From NCBI GenBank assembly GCA_003268905.1, contig QLTU01000001.1:215753-279752 (forward strand): a stretch of 64,000 nucleotides of DNA, written 5' to 3'. The notes below the pieces were generated by a model. The model saw only the letters and a list, made by a program, of their open reading frames with translations, did no database searches and was not told the DNA's origin. Positions 1 through 11,031 of the stretch are shown one piece after another (the first letter of the stretch is position 1; every line of letters begins with the position of its first letter). This DNA is from Acidovorax defluvii. GTDB lineage: Bacteria; Pseudomonadota; Gammaproteobacteria; Burkholderiales; Burkholderiaceae_C. The translations under genes were made by a program, and so were the position numbers.

Positions 1-69
1 CCCACGGGGATTCGAACCCCGGTACTCACCGTGAAAGGGTGATGTCCTAGGCCTCTAGACGATGGGGTC
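1..69 (-). tRNA. tRNA-Glu (TTC), 3' end cut by window edge
   Basis: Read on the minus strand, the sequence starts GACCCCATCGTCTAGAGGCC and folds as a tRNA with anticodon loop CTTTCAC (anticodon TTC). The T arm is GGGG-TTCGAAT-CCCC. The last acceptor bases and any CCA lie beyond position 1. It follows tRNA-Ala by about 37 bases and is probably cotranscribed with it, downstream of the glutamyl-tRNA synthetase gene. Confidence 0.95.
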
Positions 70-106
70 AAAACCTTGGAACTAACCGATAACTACTGAC
101 AAACCT

Positions 107-182
<76 letters not shown>

Positions 183-229
183 CTTTGGCAACAACGTTCA
201 CATTGCAATCGTTGTCATCAGAGCCTTGA

Positions 230-259
230 ATTATAGACAGATTTTTAGCGGTTTCGCAA
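230..259 (-). promoter_or_regulatory. Putative sigma-70 promoter for tRNA-Ala/tRNA-Glu
   Basis: Minus strand: TTGCGA (254-259) and a perfect TATAAT (230-235) are separated by 18 bases. The -35 element lies within the last codons of gltX and the -10 lies just after its stop codon. Transcription would start about 40 bases upstream of the tRNA-Ala 5' end. Called from consensus match only. Confidence 0.6.
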
Positions 260-1660
260 ACGTGCGACAACTTTTTCACGCCCCACCAGTTCGAGCACTG
301 CATCGACCGATGGCGTGTGGGCGGACCCCGCGGTCAGAACCCGCACGGGCATGGCCAGTTGAGGCATCTTGAGCCCATGTGTCGCCAGCACTTGCTTGAA
401 CGCCGCGCTGATGGCAGCCTTGTCCCAGTCACATGAAGCCAACGCATCAGCCAACGCATCCAAAGCAGGCGCAATGGCATCGGTCACATGCTGGGCAAGC
501 TCTGCCTGCGCAGGGGAAACGGGTCCATAAAACACGAACGCCCAGTCTGCCAGGGCCACGGTGGTATCGCACCGGTCCTTGAACAAGGCACATATGCGGG
601 GCAAACGGCCATCGGCCAAGTCTGAAGCAGCAATGCCGCGCTTCTCCAACTGGGGGGCGACGAGGGCCGCCAGTGCATCATCGGCCATGGCCTTGAGGTG
701 CTGGGCATTCACCCAGCGCAGCTTGGCTTCGTCGAACTGCGCAGCACTGCGCCCCAGGTGGTCGAGGTTGAACCACTGCAGAAACTGCTCGCGGCTGAAG
801 ATTTCGTCATCTCCGTGGCTCCAGCCCAGGCGCGCCAGGTAGTTCACCATGGCATCGGGCAGATAGCCTTCATCGCGGTATTGCGTGACGGGTTTTGCGC
901 CATTGCGCTTGCTCATCTTCTCGCCGAGCTCGTTGAGCACGGTGGGCAGGTGGGCATACACCGGCGGTTCCTTGCCCAGGGCGCGGAATATATTGATCTG
1001 ACGCGGTGTGTTGTTCACATGGTCGTCGCCACGGATCACATGCGTGATGGCCATGTCGATATCGTCCACCACCACACAGAAGTTGTAGGTGGGCGTGCCG
1101 TCGGGGCGCGCAATCACCAGGTCGTCGAGTTCGTCGTTGCGGATCTCGATGCGGCCCTTGACCTTGTCGTCCCATGCCACCACGCCGCCCTGCGGATTGC
1201 GAAAACGCAGCACGGGTTGCACGCCTTCGGGCACCGCAGGCAACGTCTTGCCGGGCTCTGGGCGCCAGGTACCGTCATAGCGTGGCTTTTCCTTGTCGGC
1301 CATCTGCTTTTCGCGCAAGGCATCGAGTTCGGCCACGCTCATGTAGCACGGGTAGACATGTCCGGCCGCCTGCAGTTCAGCCAGCACGGCTTTGTAGCGG
1401 TCCATGCGCTGCATCTGGTAGAACGGACCTTCATCGTGATCCAGCCCCAGCCAGGCCATGCCTTCGATGATCACGTCCACTGCCGCCTGGCTGGAGCGCT
1501 CCAGATCGGTGTCCTCGATGCGCAGGATGAAATCACCCCCGGTGGCCCGCGCAAACGCCCATGGGTACAGCGCCGAGCGGATGTTGCCAAGGTGAATGAA
1601 GCCGGTAGGCGATGGCGCGAAACGGGTGCGCACGTGTGCGGGGGATTGGTTTTCAGTCAT
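245..1660 (-). CDS. gltX: Glutamyl-tRNA synthetase
   Basis: Class I aminoacyl-tRNA synthetase of 471 residues that charges tRNA-Glu with glutamate in the cytoplasm. Near the N-terminus the ATP-binding signature reads [12 protein letters not shown] (the HIGH equivalent), followed by [10 protein letters not shown]; the second signature EKMSKRNG lies in the middle. The start chosen is the ATG giving [18 protein letters not shown], because the frame stays open upstream for 79 residues of unrelated, low-complexity sequence. Length fits the family. It lies downstream of purF on the same strand with a gap of about 100 bases, and directly upstream of tRNA-Ala and of tRNA-Glu, its own substrate. Confidence 0.97.
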   Translation of the reverse strand: MTENQSPAHVRTRFAPSPTGFIHLGNIRSALYPWAFARATGGDFILRIEDTDLERSSQAAVDVIIEGMAWLGLDHDEGPFYQMQRMDRYKAVLAELQAAGHVYPCYMSVAELDALREKQMADKEKPRYDGTWRPEPGKTLPAVPEGVQPVLRFRNPQGGVVAWDDKVKGRIEIRNDELDDLVIARPDGTPTYNFCVVVDDIDMAITHVIRGDDHVNNTPRQINIFRALGKEPPVYAHLPTVLNELGEKMSKRNGAKPVTQYRDEGYLPDAMVNYLARLGWSHGDDEIFSREQFLQWFNLDHLGRSAAQFDEAKLRWVNAQHLKAMADDALAALVAPQLEKRGIAASDLADGRLPRICALFKDRCDTTVALADWAFVFYGPVSPAQAELAQHVTDAIAPALDALADALASCDWDKAAISAAFKQVLATHGLKMPQLAMPVRVLTAGSAHTPSVDAVLELVGREKVVARLRNR

Positions 1661-1757
1661 GGCAGTCAGGCCGGGGCATGGGCCCGGCGTCGTTATTGGG
1701 GTCGGCAACAAGAGCGGGCTCCTCGCGAAACCCGGCCCTCGATCATCGCGCGTGGCT

Positions 1758-3257
1758 CTATTGCGCGTTGGGCAGTGCCAGGCGGGAGGTGTCTTCTTCA
1801 CCCTCCTCCACGCCCACGCGGCCTTCGTTGAGGCGAGCAATGTCGTCCGCAGTGATGTCTCCGGTGACATACACGCCGTCGAAACACGAGGCATCAAACC
1901 CCACGATGGCCGGGTTCAGGGAACCGATGGCCCGCTTCATGCCGTCCACATCCTGGTAGATCAGCGCATCACAGCCAATGGCCTGGCGCACCTCTTCCAC
2001 CGTGCGGTCGTGGGCCACCAGCTCGCTGCTGGTGGGCATGTCAATGCCGTACACATTGGGGTAGCGCACTGGCGGCGCAGCGCTGGCCAGATACACCTTG
2101 CGGGCACCGGCGTCTCGGGCCATCTGCACGATCTCGCGCGAGGTTGTGCCACGCACGATGGAATCATCGACCAGCAGCACATTGCGGCCCTTGAACTCGC
2201 TGCCAATCACATTGAGCTTCTGGCGCACGGATTTTTTGCGCACGCCCTGCCCCGGCATGATGAAGGTGCGGCCCACGTAACGGTTCTTCACGAACCCTTC
2301 GCGGTAGGGAATGCCCAGCAGATGCGCCAGCTGGGTTGCGCTGGGACGACTCGACTCGGGAATGGGAATGATCACATCGATCTCGTTCGGCGGCACGGTG
2401 GACACCACCCGCTTGGCCAGCGCCTCGCCCAGGTTGAGCCGCGCCTGGTAGACCGAAATTCCGTCGAGCACCGAATCGGGCCGCGCCAGATAGACAAACT
2501 CGAAAATGCAGGGGTTCAGCTGCGGGTTCTCTGCACACTGGCGCGCATGCACCTTGCCGTCGAGCGTGATGAAGATGGCCTCGCCCGGGTCGATGTTGCG
2601 CTCGAAGACGTGCGACGTACCCTCCAGCGCCACCGATTCGCTGCCCACCATCACCGTGCCATCCTGACTGCGCCCCATGGCCAGCGGCCGGATACCGTGG
2701 GGGTCGCGGAAAGCCAGCAGACCATGCCCGGCGATCAGTGCGATGACGGCATACGAACCCTTGATGCGCTTATGCACGGCACGCACCGCCGTAAAGACGT
2801 CCTCGGGCTGCAGCGGCACGCCCCGGGTCGCGCGCTCGAGCTCATGGGCAAACACGTTGAGCAACACCTCCGAATCGCTGTCGGTGTTGGTGTGCCGGTG
2901 GTCAGTTTGAAAGAGCTCGTTGCGCAGGGACAGCGCATTGGTCAGGTTTCCGTTGTGCACCAGCACGATGCCAAACGGTGCATTCACGTAAAACGGCTGC
3001 GCCTCTTCTTCGCTGAAGGCGTTGCCGGCCGTTGGATAGCGCACCTGGCCCAACCCCGCATTGCCCGGCAAGGCCCGCATGTTGCGCGTGCGAAACACAT
3101 CTCGCACCATGCCCTTGGCCTTGTGCATGAAGAATTTGCGGCCCTGCTGGGTCACGATGCCTGCGGCATCCTGGCCCCGGTGCTGCTGCAGCAGCAAGGC
3201 GTCATAAATCAGCTGATTGACGGGCGCTGCGCTGACGACGCCGACGATTCCACACAT
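1758..3257 (-). CDS. purF: Amidophosphoribosyltransferase
   Basis: First committed enzyme of purine synthesis: glutamine plus PRPP gives 5-phosphoribosylamine. The 499-residue protein begins MCGIVGVV, so Cys2 is exposed after Met removal as the N-terminal nucleophile of the class II glutaminase domain (about residues 2-240). The second half is a PRTase domain with the PRPP-binding segment [18 protein letters not shown] at about residue 365. A C-terminal tail is rich in acidic residues. It follows cvpA on the same strand with a 72-base gap, the usual cvpA-purF arrangement. Confidence 0.98.
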   Translation of the reverse strand: MCGIVGVVSAAPVNQLIYDALLLQQHRGQDAAGIVTQQGRKFFMHKAKGMVRDVFRTRNMRALPGNAGLGQVRYPTAGNAFSEEEAQPFYVNAPFGIVLVHNGNLTNALSLRNELFQTDHRHTNTDSDSEVLLNVFAHELERATRGVPLQPEDVFTAVRAVHKRIKGSYAVIALIAGHGLLAFRDPHGIRPLAMGRSQDGTVMVGSESVALEGTSHVFERNIDPGEAIFITLDGKVHARQCAENPQLNPCIFEFVYLARPDSVLDGISVYQARLNLGEALAKRVVSTVPPNEIDVIIPIPESSRPSATQLAHLLGIPYREGFVKNRYVGRTFIMPGQGVRKKSVRQKLNVIGSEFKGRNVLLVDDSIVRGTTSREIVQMARDAGARKVYLASAAPPVRYPNVYGIDMPTSSELVAHDRTVEEVRQAIGCDALIYQDVDGMKRAIGSLNPAIVGFDASCFDGVYVTGDITADDIARLNEGRVGVEEGEEDTSRLALPNAQ

Positions 3258-3329
3258 AGTTCGATTCCATCCATTTGCGGGAACAGCCCCGCGGCAATTT
3301 TTTGGCAGCGGCTTGTGGCCACCCCCCTG

Positions 3330-3818
3330 TCACGAAGGCAAATGCCTTCCAAATTCTTCGGGCAATGCAGGCTTGAGGCTCTTGAGCATGCCACCCAGCA
3401 CCGGTGCACTGTGCGACTCCTGCCACCACGCCGCCTCATGCAAGGGCGTCAAGCCCACCACCACGGCAACCACCAGCAACAACACCACCCCCCGCACCAC
3501 ACCAAACACCGCCCCCAGCGTTCTATCTGCCGGACGCAAACCGATGGCATCCACCAGCTTCTTGGCCAGCCAGGCCAGAAATCCGCAGGCAAACACTGCC
3601 CCGACAAAGACCACGATGAAGCCGGCCGCATAGCGCAGTGCGCCATCGGAATCCCCCAGTGGCAACACGGCCGCCATGTCCGGGGCAAACCACTGGGCCA
3701 CAAAAAATGACGCCACCCAGCCTGCTACTGACAACACCTCGAAGACCAGGCCCCGCCACGCGCCGATCGCCATCGATGCCAGCAGTACCACCGCAAAAAT
3801 CCAGTCCAGCGATGCCAT
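3330..3818 (-). CDS. cvpA: CvpA family membrane protein
   Basis: Small inner-membrane protein of 162 residues with about four hydrophobic segments (residues 5-25, 30-45, 60-85 and 105-125). The family was named for colicin V production; the molecular role is unclear, and the gene is typically found upstream of purF, as here. The ATG giving MASLDWIFAVV is taken as the start; an in-frame TTG three codons upstream is possible but has no better ribosome binding site. The C-terminus EEFGRHLPS is polar. Confidence 0.9.
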   Translation of the reverse strand: MASLDWIFAVVLLASMAIGAWRGLVFEVLSVAGWVASFFVAQWFAPDMAAVLPLGDSDGALRYAAGFIVVFVGAVFACGFLAWLAKKLVDAIGLRPADRTLGAVFGVVRGVVLLLVVAVVVGLTPLHEAAWWQESHSAPVLGGMLKSLKPALPEEFGRHLPS

Positions 3819-3845
3819 GGTGAGCAATGGTGAAACCGCCTGCAG

Positions 3846-4706
3846 TTACAGCGTCAACACCGAGGCCGACAACCCCAGTCCCTTGATGCGGCTGGCGGCC
3901 TTGTCTGCTTCGGCGCGGCTGGTCAGGGGCCCCACACGCACACGCACGCGCTTTCCGTCCTTGGTATCCACCACCTGGGTGTAGGTCTTGAGCCCAGCCC
4001 GCTCCAGCTTGGTGCGCGCCTCGCGGGCCTTGTCGGCATCGGCAAAGGCGCCTACCTGAACGATGAACCGGCCTTCCTCGGCTTGTGCACCGGCGGCGGG
4101 CTGTGCAGAGCGCCCTTCCAGCAAGGCCCGGGCCCGCGCCGACTCATCGACCGCCGCAGGCTTACGCTCGGGGACAGACGGCTTGGGCTCTGGCTTGGGT
4201 TTGGGCTCCGGCTTCGGCTCGGGCAACGCTGCGGGCTTTGGCTTGGCATCCGGCTTGGCGGTGGACTTTTCCGCTGCAGGCTCTCCCGCCGCCGGCTTGT
4301 CTGCACTGCGGCGGCTGGCCACCAGCTCCTCGCCGTCACCCAGCCCAGCCCCGGCAGCGCTGCGCTCCGGTGCCTGCGATGATGCGGCCGCTGGCGATCT
4401 GGACTGCGACACAGCGGACCGCGTTGCAGGTGAATCGTGCGTTGCGGCTGGCACGACCAGCGGCGCCACCTTGTTGCGGTCGGGGATCTCAATGGGAATA
4501 TCCACCGGGATGGGGCGTGGCTGGGTGTCAAACAGCAACGGGAACCCCACTACAGCGAGCAAGACCAGCACCGCAGCGCCGATGAGACGATGCCGTGCGC
4601 GCCGTCGCATGACTTCGATGCTCTCGCCCTGTGCCGAACGTGAACGCTTGGCCGGCTTGTCAGACTGTTCACTCTGACCGGGCCACCGAAACTTGAAAAA
4701 TGCCAT
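3846..4706 (-). CDS. SPOR-domain inner-membrane protein (DedD-like)
   Basis: A 286-residue protein with a cytoplasmic basic N-terminus, one membrane helix (about residues 40-60, LIGAAVLVLLAVVGFPLLF), a long Ala/Pro/Lys-rich linker containing KPEPKPKPEPKP, and a C-terminal SPOR domain (about 205-286, starting GRFIVQVGAFADADKA). SPOR domains bind denuded septal peptidoglycan, so a role at the division site is inferred. The start MAFFKFRWPGQ is preferred over an in-frame upstream one because the extension lacks family-like sequence. It lies between folC and cvpA on one strand and is probably cotranscribed. Confidence 0.9.
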   Translation of the reverse strand: MAFFKFRWPGQSEQSDKPAKRSRSAQGESIEVMRRRARHRLIGAAVLVLLAVVGFPLLFDTQPRPIPVDIPIEIPDRNKVAPLVVPAATHDSPATRSAVSQSRSPAAASSQAPERSAAGAGLGDGEELVASRRSADKPAAGEPAAEKSTAKPDAKPKPAALPEPKPEPKPKPEPKPSVPERKPAAVDESARARALLEGRSAQPAAGAQAEEGRFIVQVGAFADADKAREARTKLERAGLKTYTQVVDTKDGKRVRVRVGPLTSRAEADKAASRIKGLGLSASVLTL

Positions 4707-4728
4707 GGAGTAGGGACTCGTGCGGAGC

Positions 4729-6054
4729 TTATGCGTCCAGATGTTTGGCGTGCAGGCGGGGGATGCCATTGATCAGCACACCACCCACCGTGTAAAACGA
4801 GCCAAAGACCACGATTCTATCAGCGGGGTCTGCCGCGGCCACCGCCGCCTGCAAGGCCTGTACGGGGTCGGCGTGGACGCTGGAGGTCACCTGCCGCCGC
4901 CCGCCGGACACCATCTGCAGCGCATTCCATTTTTGCTGCAAGACAGCGCCCGTTTCGGCGCGTGGCGTGGGCAGATCGGTGAAATACCAGTGGTCTACCA
5001 GCGGCCCCACCTTGGCCAGCATGGGGGCCAGGTCCTTGTCGGCCATGGCACCGAACACGGCGTGCGTGGCCGGGAAATAGCCCATGGCATCCAGGTTGGC
5101 CGTGAGCGCCGCCACGGAATGCGGGTTGTGCGCCACATCCAGCACCAGCGCAGGCTGCCCGGGAACGATCTGGAAGCGGCCCGGCAACTCGACCAGCGCC
5201 AGGCCATTGCGCACGGCCTGCGCCGTCACGGGCAGGCGCGTGCGCAGCGCTTCAAACGCCGCCAGCACCCCGGACGCATTCACCAGCTGGTTGGCCCCGC
5301 GCAGCGCCGGATAGGCCAGCCCGGCATAACGCCGCCCCCGCCCGGCCCAGCTCCACTGCTGCTTGTCGCCCGAAAAATTGAAATCGTGGCCAAAACGCCA
5401 GAGATCAGCCCCCATTTCACGCGCATGGTCGATCACGCTTTGCGGCGCCATCGGGTCGCTCACCACCACCGGGCGGCCCGTGCGCATGATGCCGGCCTTT
5501 TCACGCCCGATGCTCTCGCGGTCCGGCCCCAGGTATTCGGTGTGGTCGATGTCGATGCTGGTGATGATGGCGCAGTCTGCGTCGATGATGTTGGTGGCGT
5601 CCAGCCGGCCGCCCAGCCCCACCTCCAGGATGGCCACATCCAGCAGCGAATGGCTCATCAGGCGCAGGATGGCCAGCGTGGTGAACTCAAAATAGGTCAG
5701 CGAAACATCATTGCCATTTTGCGTTCTGGCGCTCTCCACGGCTTCAAAGTGCGCTATCAGATCAGAAGCATTTACAGCTTCGCCATGCACGCGGCAGCGC
5801 TCTTCAAAATGCACCAGGTGCGGCGAGGTGTACACCCCGGTGCGAAAACCGGCTTGCTCGGCCACGGCCTCCAGCATGGCGCAGGTCGAACCCTTGCCAT
5901 TGGTGCCTGCAACGGTGATGACCGGGCAGTCAAAACGCAGGCCCATGCGGGTGGCCACCTCACGGACCCGCTCCAGGCCCATGTCGATGTTCTGCGGGTG
6001 CAGCCGCTCGCAATGGCGGAGCCAGCCTTCCAGTGTGTGAATTTTGGTTTGCAT
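4729..6054 (-). CDS. folC: Bifunctional dihydrofolate/folylpolyglutamate synthase
   Basis: Adds glutamate to dihydropteroate and to folates. The 441-residue protein has the Mur-ligase P-loop ITVAGTNGKGSTCAMLE near residue 50, the motif SIDIDHTEYLG in the centre and LVLDVAHNPHS in the C-terminal domain. The start is the ATG giving MQTKIHTLEGWLRHCERLHP. The open frame continues 134 codons upstream only because it is antisense to the ArsC-like gene. It is the first gene of a minus-strand group folC-SPOR-cvpA-purF. Confidence 0.96.
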   Translation of the reverse strand: MQTKIHTLEGWLRHCERLHPQNIDMGLERVREVATRMGLRFDCPVITVAGTNGKGSTCAMLEAVAEQAGFRTGVYTSPHLVHFEERCRVHGEAVNASDLIAHFEAVESARTQNGNDVSLTYFEFTTLAILRLMSHSLLDVAILEVGLGGRLDATNIIDADCAIITSIDIDHTEYLGPDRESIGREKAGIMRTGRPVVVSDPMAPQSVIDHAREMGADLWRFGHDFNFSGDKQQWSWAGRGRRYAGLAYPALRGANQLVNASGVLAAFEALRTRLPVTAQAVRNGLALVELPGRFQIVPGQPALVLDVAHNPHSVAALTANLDAMGYFPATHAVFGAMADKDLAPMLAKVGPLVDHWYFTDLPTPRAETGAVLQQKWNALQMVSGGRRQVTSSVHADPVQALQAAVAAADPADRIVVFGSFYTVGGVLINGIPRLHAKHLDA

Positions 6055-6090
6055 ACGCGGCCAATTGTCGCTTAGCGGATGATGGCGGCC

Positions 6091-6477
6091 ATGAAAACAC
6101 CCCTCATCACTCTGTACGGAATCCCGAACTGCGACACAGTCAAAAAGGCGCGCGCCTGGCTCACTGGGCAGGGGCTTGACCACACCTTCCACGATTTCAA
6201 GAAGCAAGGCGTTCCTGCGGAGCGCCTGCCCGACTGGCTGGCCGCCGTGGGTTGGCAAAAGCTGGTGAACCGGCAGGGAACCACCTGGCGCAAGCTGGAC
6301 CCCGGCGCCCAGGCGGCCGTGCAAGACGATGCCAGCGCCAGCCAGCTGATGCAGGCGCAGCCCAGCGTCATCAAGCGCCCGGTGGTGGAGTGGCGCCAGG
6401 GCCAACGCACTTCCATCACGGTGGGCTTTGATGCAGCGCAGTGGCAAGAACAGCAAGAAGCGCTTCCAGATGAATGA
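6091..6477 (+). CDS. ArsC/YffB-family thioredoxin-fold reductase
   Basis: Small cytoplasmic protein (128 residues from MKTPLITLYGIPNCDTVKKAR). The single active-site cysteine in GIPNCDTVKKA and the later segment SVIKRPVVE are hallmarks of the ArsC/Spx/YffB thioredoxin-like family. The YffB branch is usually of unknown substrate; arsenate reduction should not be assumed, since no ars genes are nearby. Two upstream ATGs at 6079 and 6082 are in frame; homologues usually begin close to the first beta strand, so 6091 is used. It is divergent from folC with a very short spacer. Confidence 0.85.
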   Translation: MKTPLITLYGIPNCDTVKKARAWLTGQGLDHTFHDFKKQGVPAERLPDWLAAVGWQKLVNRQGTTWRKLDPGAQAAVQDDASASQLMQAQPSVIKRPVVEWRQGQRTSITVGFDAAQWQEQQEALPDE

Positions 6478-6624
6478 AAAGATGAAGGAATGAAGCGGCG
6501 ACGGACCGCACCGCTCCAGCGTTCTTTACCCAGCTTTACGGTGCCGTGTCGGCAGATGGATGCCCCGGGCCTCAACTTTTTTCGGGTCTGGTGCGTTGTG
6601 TACAGAACTGTCAGGAGTTCCCTC

Positions 6625-7323
6625 ATGAAAAAAATCGCCCTATGGACTGCCTTGCTCGCCGTGACCACTGTCGTGTCAGCGCAGGAGCAGGGCCGCGTGC
6701 TGTCGGCCACACCCGTGGTGCAACAAGTGGGCATTCCGCAGCAGGTATGCGGCAACGAAACCGTTTACAACGGTTCGCACAACTCGGGCGCTGGCGCCTT
6801 GCTGGGCGCCATTGCCGGTGGTGCGGCAGGCAATGCCGTGGGCCATGGCAGCGGGCGCGCGGCCGCCACCGCGCTGGGCGTGATCGGTGGCGCCGTGCTG
6901 GGCAACCAGATCGAAGGCAACGGCCAGCCCCGTTACCAGAACGTGCAGCGCTGCACCACCGAAACCTATTACGAGGACCGCACCGTGGGCTACGACGTGG
7001 TGTATGAATATGCCGGGCGCCAGTACAACACCCGCACCCAGGCCGATCCGGGACCGTGGATTGCGCTCAGCGTTCAGCCCCTGGCGGGCAACAACCAGGG
7101 CAGGATCTACTCCACCCAGCCCGACCCCTACCGGCAGCAGGGCGTGTATTCGCAGTCCGGGGTGGTCACGTCCACCTATCGGACGCACCCCACGCAACCC
7201 ACCTACGCCGTCCAGCCTGCCTATCCGGATCAACCCGTTTACGTGAGCCCGCCTGCGATGGTGATCGAGTACGGCTACGGTCGCCCCTCCTACCCCACCC
7301 ACCGCAACCCCCACTGGCGCTGA
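6625..7323 (+). CDS. Glycine-zipper 2TM-domain envelope protein
   Basis: A 232-residue exported protein. A signal peptide (MKKIALWTALLAVTTVVSAQ) is followed by a glycine-zipper segment at about residues 55-95 with repeated small residues (GALLGAIAGGAAGNAVGHG, then ALGVIGGAVLGNQIEG), as in the SlyB/Rickettsia 17-kDa antigen type of outer-membrane-associated proteins. The C-terminal half is rich in Tyr, Gln and Pro. The start is set by CAGGAG about 8 bases before ATG; the frame is open further upstream. Function is unknown beyond an inferred envelope location. Confidence 0.85.
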   Translation: MKKIALWTALLAVTTVVSAQEQGRVLSATPVVQQVGIPQQVCGNETVYNGSHNSGAGALLGAIAGGAAGNAVGHGSGRAAATALGVIGGAVLGNQIEGNGQPRYQNVQRCTTETYYEDRTVGYDVVYEYAGRQYNTRTQADPGPWIALSVQPLAGNNQGRIYSTQPDPYRQQGVYSQSGVVTSTYRTHPTQPTYAVQPAYPDQPVYVSPPAMVIEYGYGRPSYPTHRNPHWR

Positions 7324-7348
7324 GCAGCCTTCAGCGCATTGCGTCACC

Positions 7349-7377
7349 AGAGCCCCCTCGTAGGGGCTCTTTTTTTG
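7349..7377 (+). terminator. Rho-independent terminator after the glycine-zipper gene
   Basis: Stem AGAGCCCC/GGGGCTCT with a six-base loop, followed by seven T. Confidence 0.9.
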
Positions 7378-7480
7378 CCCCGATGCGCCAGCAAACGCCA
7401 GCGCAACCGTGCCCCACGGCGCCCAGGCCGTGCCCCCTGCCCTAAAATCACCGGTTTCCTTCTTTCTACCCCGCGCATCC

Positions 7481-7798
7481 ATGACCACCGAAAAAATCGA
7501 CGGCGTGTCCGTCACGACCAAGGCCAGTGTTTATTTCGACGGCAAATGCGTGAGCCATGGCATCACGTTCCCCGACGGCACGAAAAAATCGGTGGGCGTG
7601 ATCCTGCCCGCCACGCTGACGTTCAACACCGGCGCGCCCGAGATCATGGAATGCGTGGCTGGTTCGTGCGAGTACAAGCTTGCAGGCAGCGACGCCTGGG
7701 TGAAGTCCTCCGCCGGGGAGCAATTCAATGTGCCCGGCAACTCGAAGTTCGACATCCGCGTGACCGAGGCCTACCACTACATCTGCCATTTCGGCTGA
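7481..7798 (+). CDS. ppnP: Pyrimidine/purine nucleoside phosphorylase (DUF1255)
   Basis: A 105-residue cupin-fold protein. The family (E. coli YaiE/PpnP) cleaves several nucleosides with phosphate to give base and ribose-1-phosphate. Family-typical segments include KKSVGVILPATLTFNTGAPE and the C-terminal YHYICHF. The start MTTEKIDGVSV is chosen as it matches the family length; 24 in-frame codons upstream are dominated by non-family sequence. It is a single gene between a terminator and argG. Confidence 0.88.
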   Translation: MTTEKIDGVSVTTKASVYFDGKCVSHGITFPDGTKKSVGVILPATLTFNTGAPEIMECVAGSCEYKLAGSDAWVKSSAGEQFNVPGNSKFDIRVTEAYHYICHFG

Positions 7799-7807
7799 AA
7801 TTTATAG

Positions 7808-9208
<1,401 letters not shown>

Positions 9209-9230
9209 GCCCGCACCCCGCGCGCAACAA

Positions 9231-9255
9231 AAAACCGCCTTCGGGCGGTTTTTTT
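9231..9255 (+). terminator. Bidirectional terminator between argG and murB
   Basis: AACCGCC-TTCG-GGCGGTT hairpin with A-run before and T-run after, so it can serve argG and the convergent murB. Confidence 0.92.
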
Positions 9256-9259
9256 ATGG

Positions 9260-9315
9260 TCTTTTTGGCTTCTAGCGCTTATTCAGAAAGCGCTAACAGC
9301 TACTATTTTAATAGC
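9260..9315 (+). repeat. Interspersed ~50-bp repeat, copy 2
   Basis: Forward copy: TTTTTGGCTTCTAGCGCTTA, then the inverted AGCGCT/AAGCGCT pair, then AGCTACTATTTTAATAGC. It lies just after the argG terminator. Confidence 0.9.
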
Positions 9316-9336
9316 ATTAAAACAACCGTTCACTGG

Positions 9337-10410
9337 TCACCACACCACCGGCTCGGGCTCCAGCCGGATGCCGAAGCGCTCGTACACACTGGTCTGGATG
9401 GCCTTGGCAAGGGTCATGACCTCGCCGCCAGTCACGCTATCCTGGCCGTGGCCGCGGTTGACCAGCACCAGCGCCTGTTTCTCGTACACCCCGGCCTTGC
9501 CCACGCTCTTGCCTTTCCAGCCGCAGGCATCAATGAGCCAGCCTGCCGCCAGCTTGATGCTGCCATCCGGCATGGGGTAGTGCACGATCTTGGGGTCGCG
9601 GGCGATGATGTCGGTGCACTGCTCTGGCGTCACCGTGGGGTTCTTGAAGAAGCTGCCGGCGTTGCCCAACACCGCCGGGTCGGGCAGCTTGGCGCGGCGG
9701 ATATCGCACACCCAGTCAAAAATCTGCTGCGCCGTGGGCTGATCGACCCCCGCCTCAATGCGCCGCCGCTCCAGATCGAGATATCCGAGCACCGGTTTCC
9801 ACGGCTTGGGCAGCCGAAAGCGCACATGGGTGATCACGGCGCGGCCTGCCAGGCCCATGCCACGCGGCATTGAGCTGCCGTCCGTCGATTCGGAAGGTGC
9901 GTGCTTGAAAACGGAGTCGCGGTAGCCAAAACCGCATTGCGCGGCATCCAGGCTGAAAGACTGGCCGGTGGCCAGATCGATGGCATCCAGCGACGCAAAC
10001 CGGTCCTGCAGCTCTACGCCATACGCACCAATGTTCTGCACCGGCGACGCACCCACCGTGCCGGGGATCAGCGCCAGGTTTTCGAGCCCCGGAAATCCCT
10101 GCGCCAGTGTCCAGGCCACCGCGTCGTGCCAGACCTCGCCCGCGCCCGCCTCGACGATCCAGGCCCGATCGGTCTCTTGCACCAGGCGCAGGCCTTTGAT
10201 CTCCATCTTCAGCACCACGGGTTTGACATCGCCCGTCAGGATGATGTTGCTGCCGCCGCCCAGCACCCATTTCGGCGCGGGCGCCAGTTCCGGATCGGCC
10301 AGAACGGCGTGCAAATCAGCCACGGAGCGCACGCGCACGAAGGTTTGGGCGCGTGCAACGATGCCAAAGGTGTTCCAGGGCTGCAAAGGGGCGTTTTTCT
10401 CGACTACCAT
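9337..10410 (-). CDS. murB: UDP-N-acetylenolpyruvoylglucosamine reductase
   Basis: FAD enzyme that reduces UDP-GlcNAc-enolpyruvate to UDP-MurNAc in peptidoglycan synthesis. It has 357 residues, begins [19 protein letters not shown], has the FAD-binding [12 protein letters not shown] near residue 48 and the family stretch [20 protein letters not shown] near residue 112. The conserved AGSFFKNP lies near residue 250, and its serine is the expected proton donor. It is the longer E. coli-like type I form. Confidence 0.96.
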   Translation of the reverse strand: MVVEKNAPLQPWNTFGIVARAQTFVRVRSVADLHAVLADPELAPAPKWVLGGGSNIILTGDVKPVVLKMEIKGLRLVQETDRAWIVEAGAGEVWHDAVAWTLAQGFPGLENLALIPGTVGASPVQNIGAYGVELQDRFASLDAIDLATGQSFSLDAAQCGFGYRDSVFKHAPSESTDGSSMPRGMGLAGRAVITHVRFRLPKPWKPVLGYLDLERRRIEAGVDQPTAQQIFDWVCDIRRAKLPDPAVLGNAGSFFKNPTVTPEQCTDIIARDPKIVHYPMPDGSIKLAAGWLIDACGWKGKSVGKAGVYEKQALVLVNRGHGQDSVTGGEVMTLAKAIQTSVYERFGIRLEPEPVVW

Positions 10411-10484
10411 TGGCCCGATTGTCGCACTGGGCCCTTTCGGCCTTGTGTGAATTGCTCCCGTTTCCCCTGAGATTGAGAACCGCC

Positions 10485-10970
10485 ATGCCCTCTTTTGACA
10501 CCATCTGTGAAGCCAACCTCGTTGAAGTGAAGAATGCGGTGGAAAACACCGTCAAGGAAATCACCACCCGCTTTGATTTCAAGGGCACCTCTGCCAGCAT
10601 TGAAATCAAGGACAAGGAAATCACCATGGTGGGCGACGCCGAGTTCCAGCTCACCCAGATCGAGGACGTGCTGCGCAACAAGCTCACCAAGCGCAATGTG
10701 GACGTGCGCTTTCTCGACATGGGCGACGTGCAGAAAATGGGCGGCGACAAGGTCAAGCAGGTCATCAAGGTGCGCAACGGCATCGAGAGTGAGCTGGCCA
10801 AGAAACTGCAAAAGCTCATGAAAGAGAGCAAACTCAAGGTGCAAGCCGCCATCCAGGAGGACAAGGTGCGTGTGACGGGCGCCAAGCGCGACGACCTGCA
10901 GGCGGCCATGGCGCTGATCCGCAAGGAGATCAACGACGTGCCCCTGTCGTTTGACAACTTCCGCGACTGA
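10485..10970 (+). CDS. yajQ: YajQ family nucleotide-binding protein
   Basis: A 161-residue cytoplasmic protein ([20 protein letters not shown]...) containing the family-typical [26 protein letters not shown] and [11 protein letters not shown]. YajQ proteins bind nucleotides, and some bind cyclic di-GMP; which role holds here is not shown. The start ATG at 10485 matches the family N-terminus; the open frame extends upstream for 44 codons without similarity. It is divergent from murB. Confidence 0.93.
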   Translation: MPSFDTICEANLVEVKNAVENTVKEITTRFDFKGTSASIEIKDKEITMVGDAEFQLTQIEDVLRNKLTKRNVDVRFLDMGDVQKMGGDKVKQVIKVRNGIESELAKKLQKLMKESKLKVQAAIQEDKVRVTGAKRDDLQAAMALIRKEINDVPLSFDNFRD

Positions 10971-11031
10971 ACACAGGGCCTGCCCCCGTTTCGCCGCACA
11001 CCCACTGCACCCTGGGGCACCGCCATTCACC

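Noticed and set aside
5705..5790. Possible decayed copy of the ~50-bp repeat inside folC
   Set aside because: Similarity is weak, and the encoded HFEAVESAR-type segment is expected in FolC itself.
6079..6477. Arsenate reductase (arsC) assignment
   Set aside because: The fold matches, but the YffB-like branch and absence of ars genes do not support arsenate as substrate.
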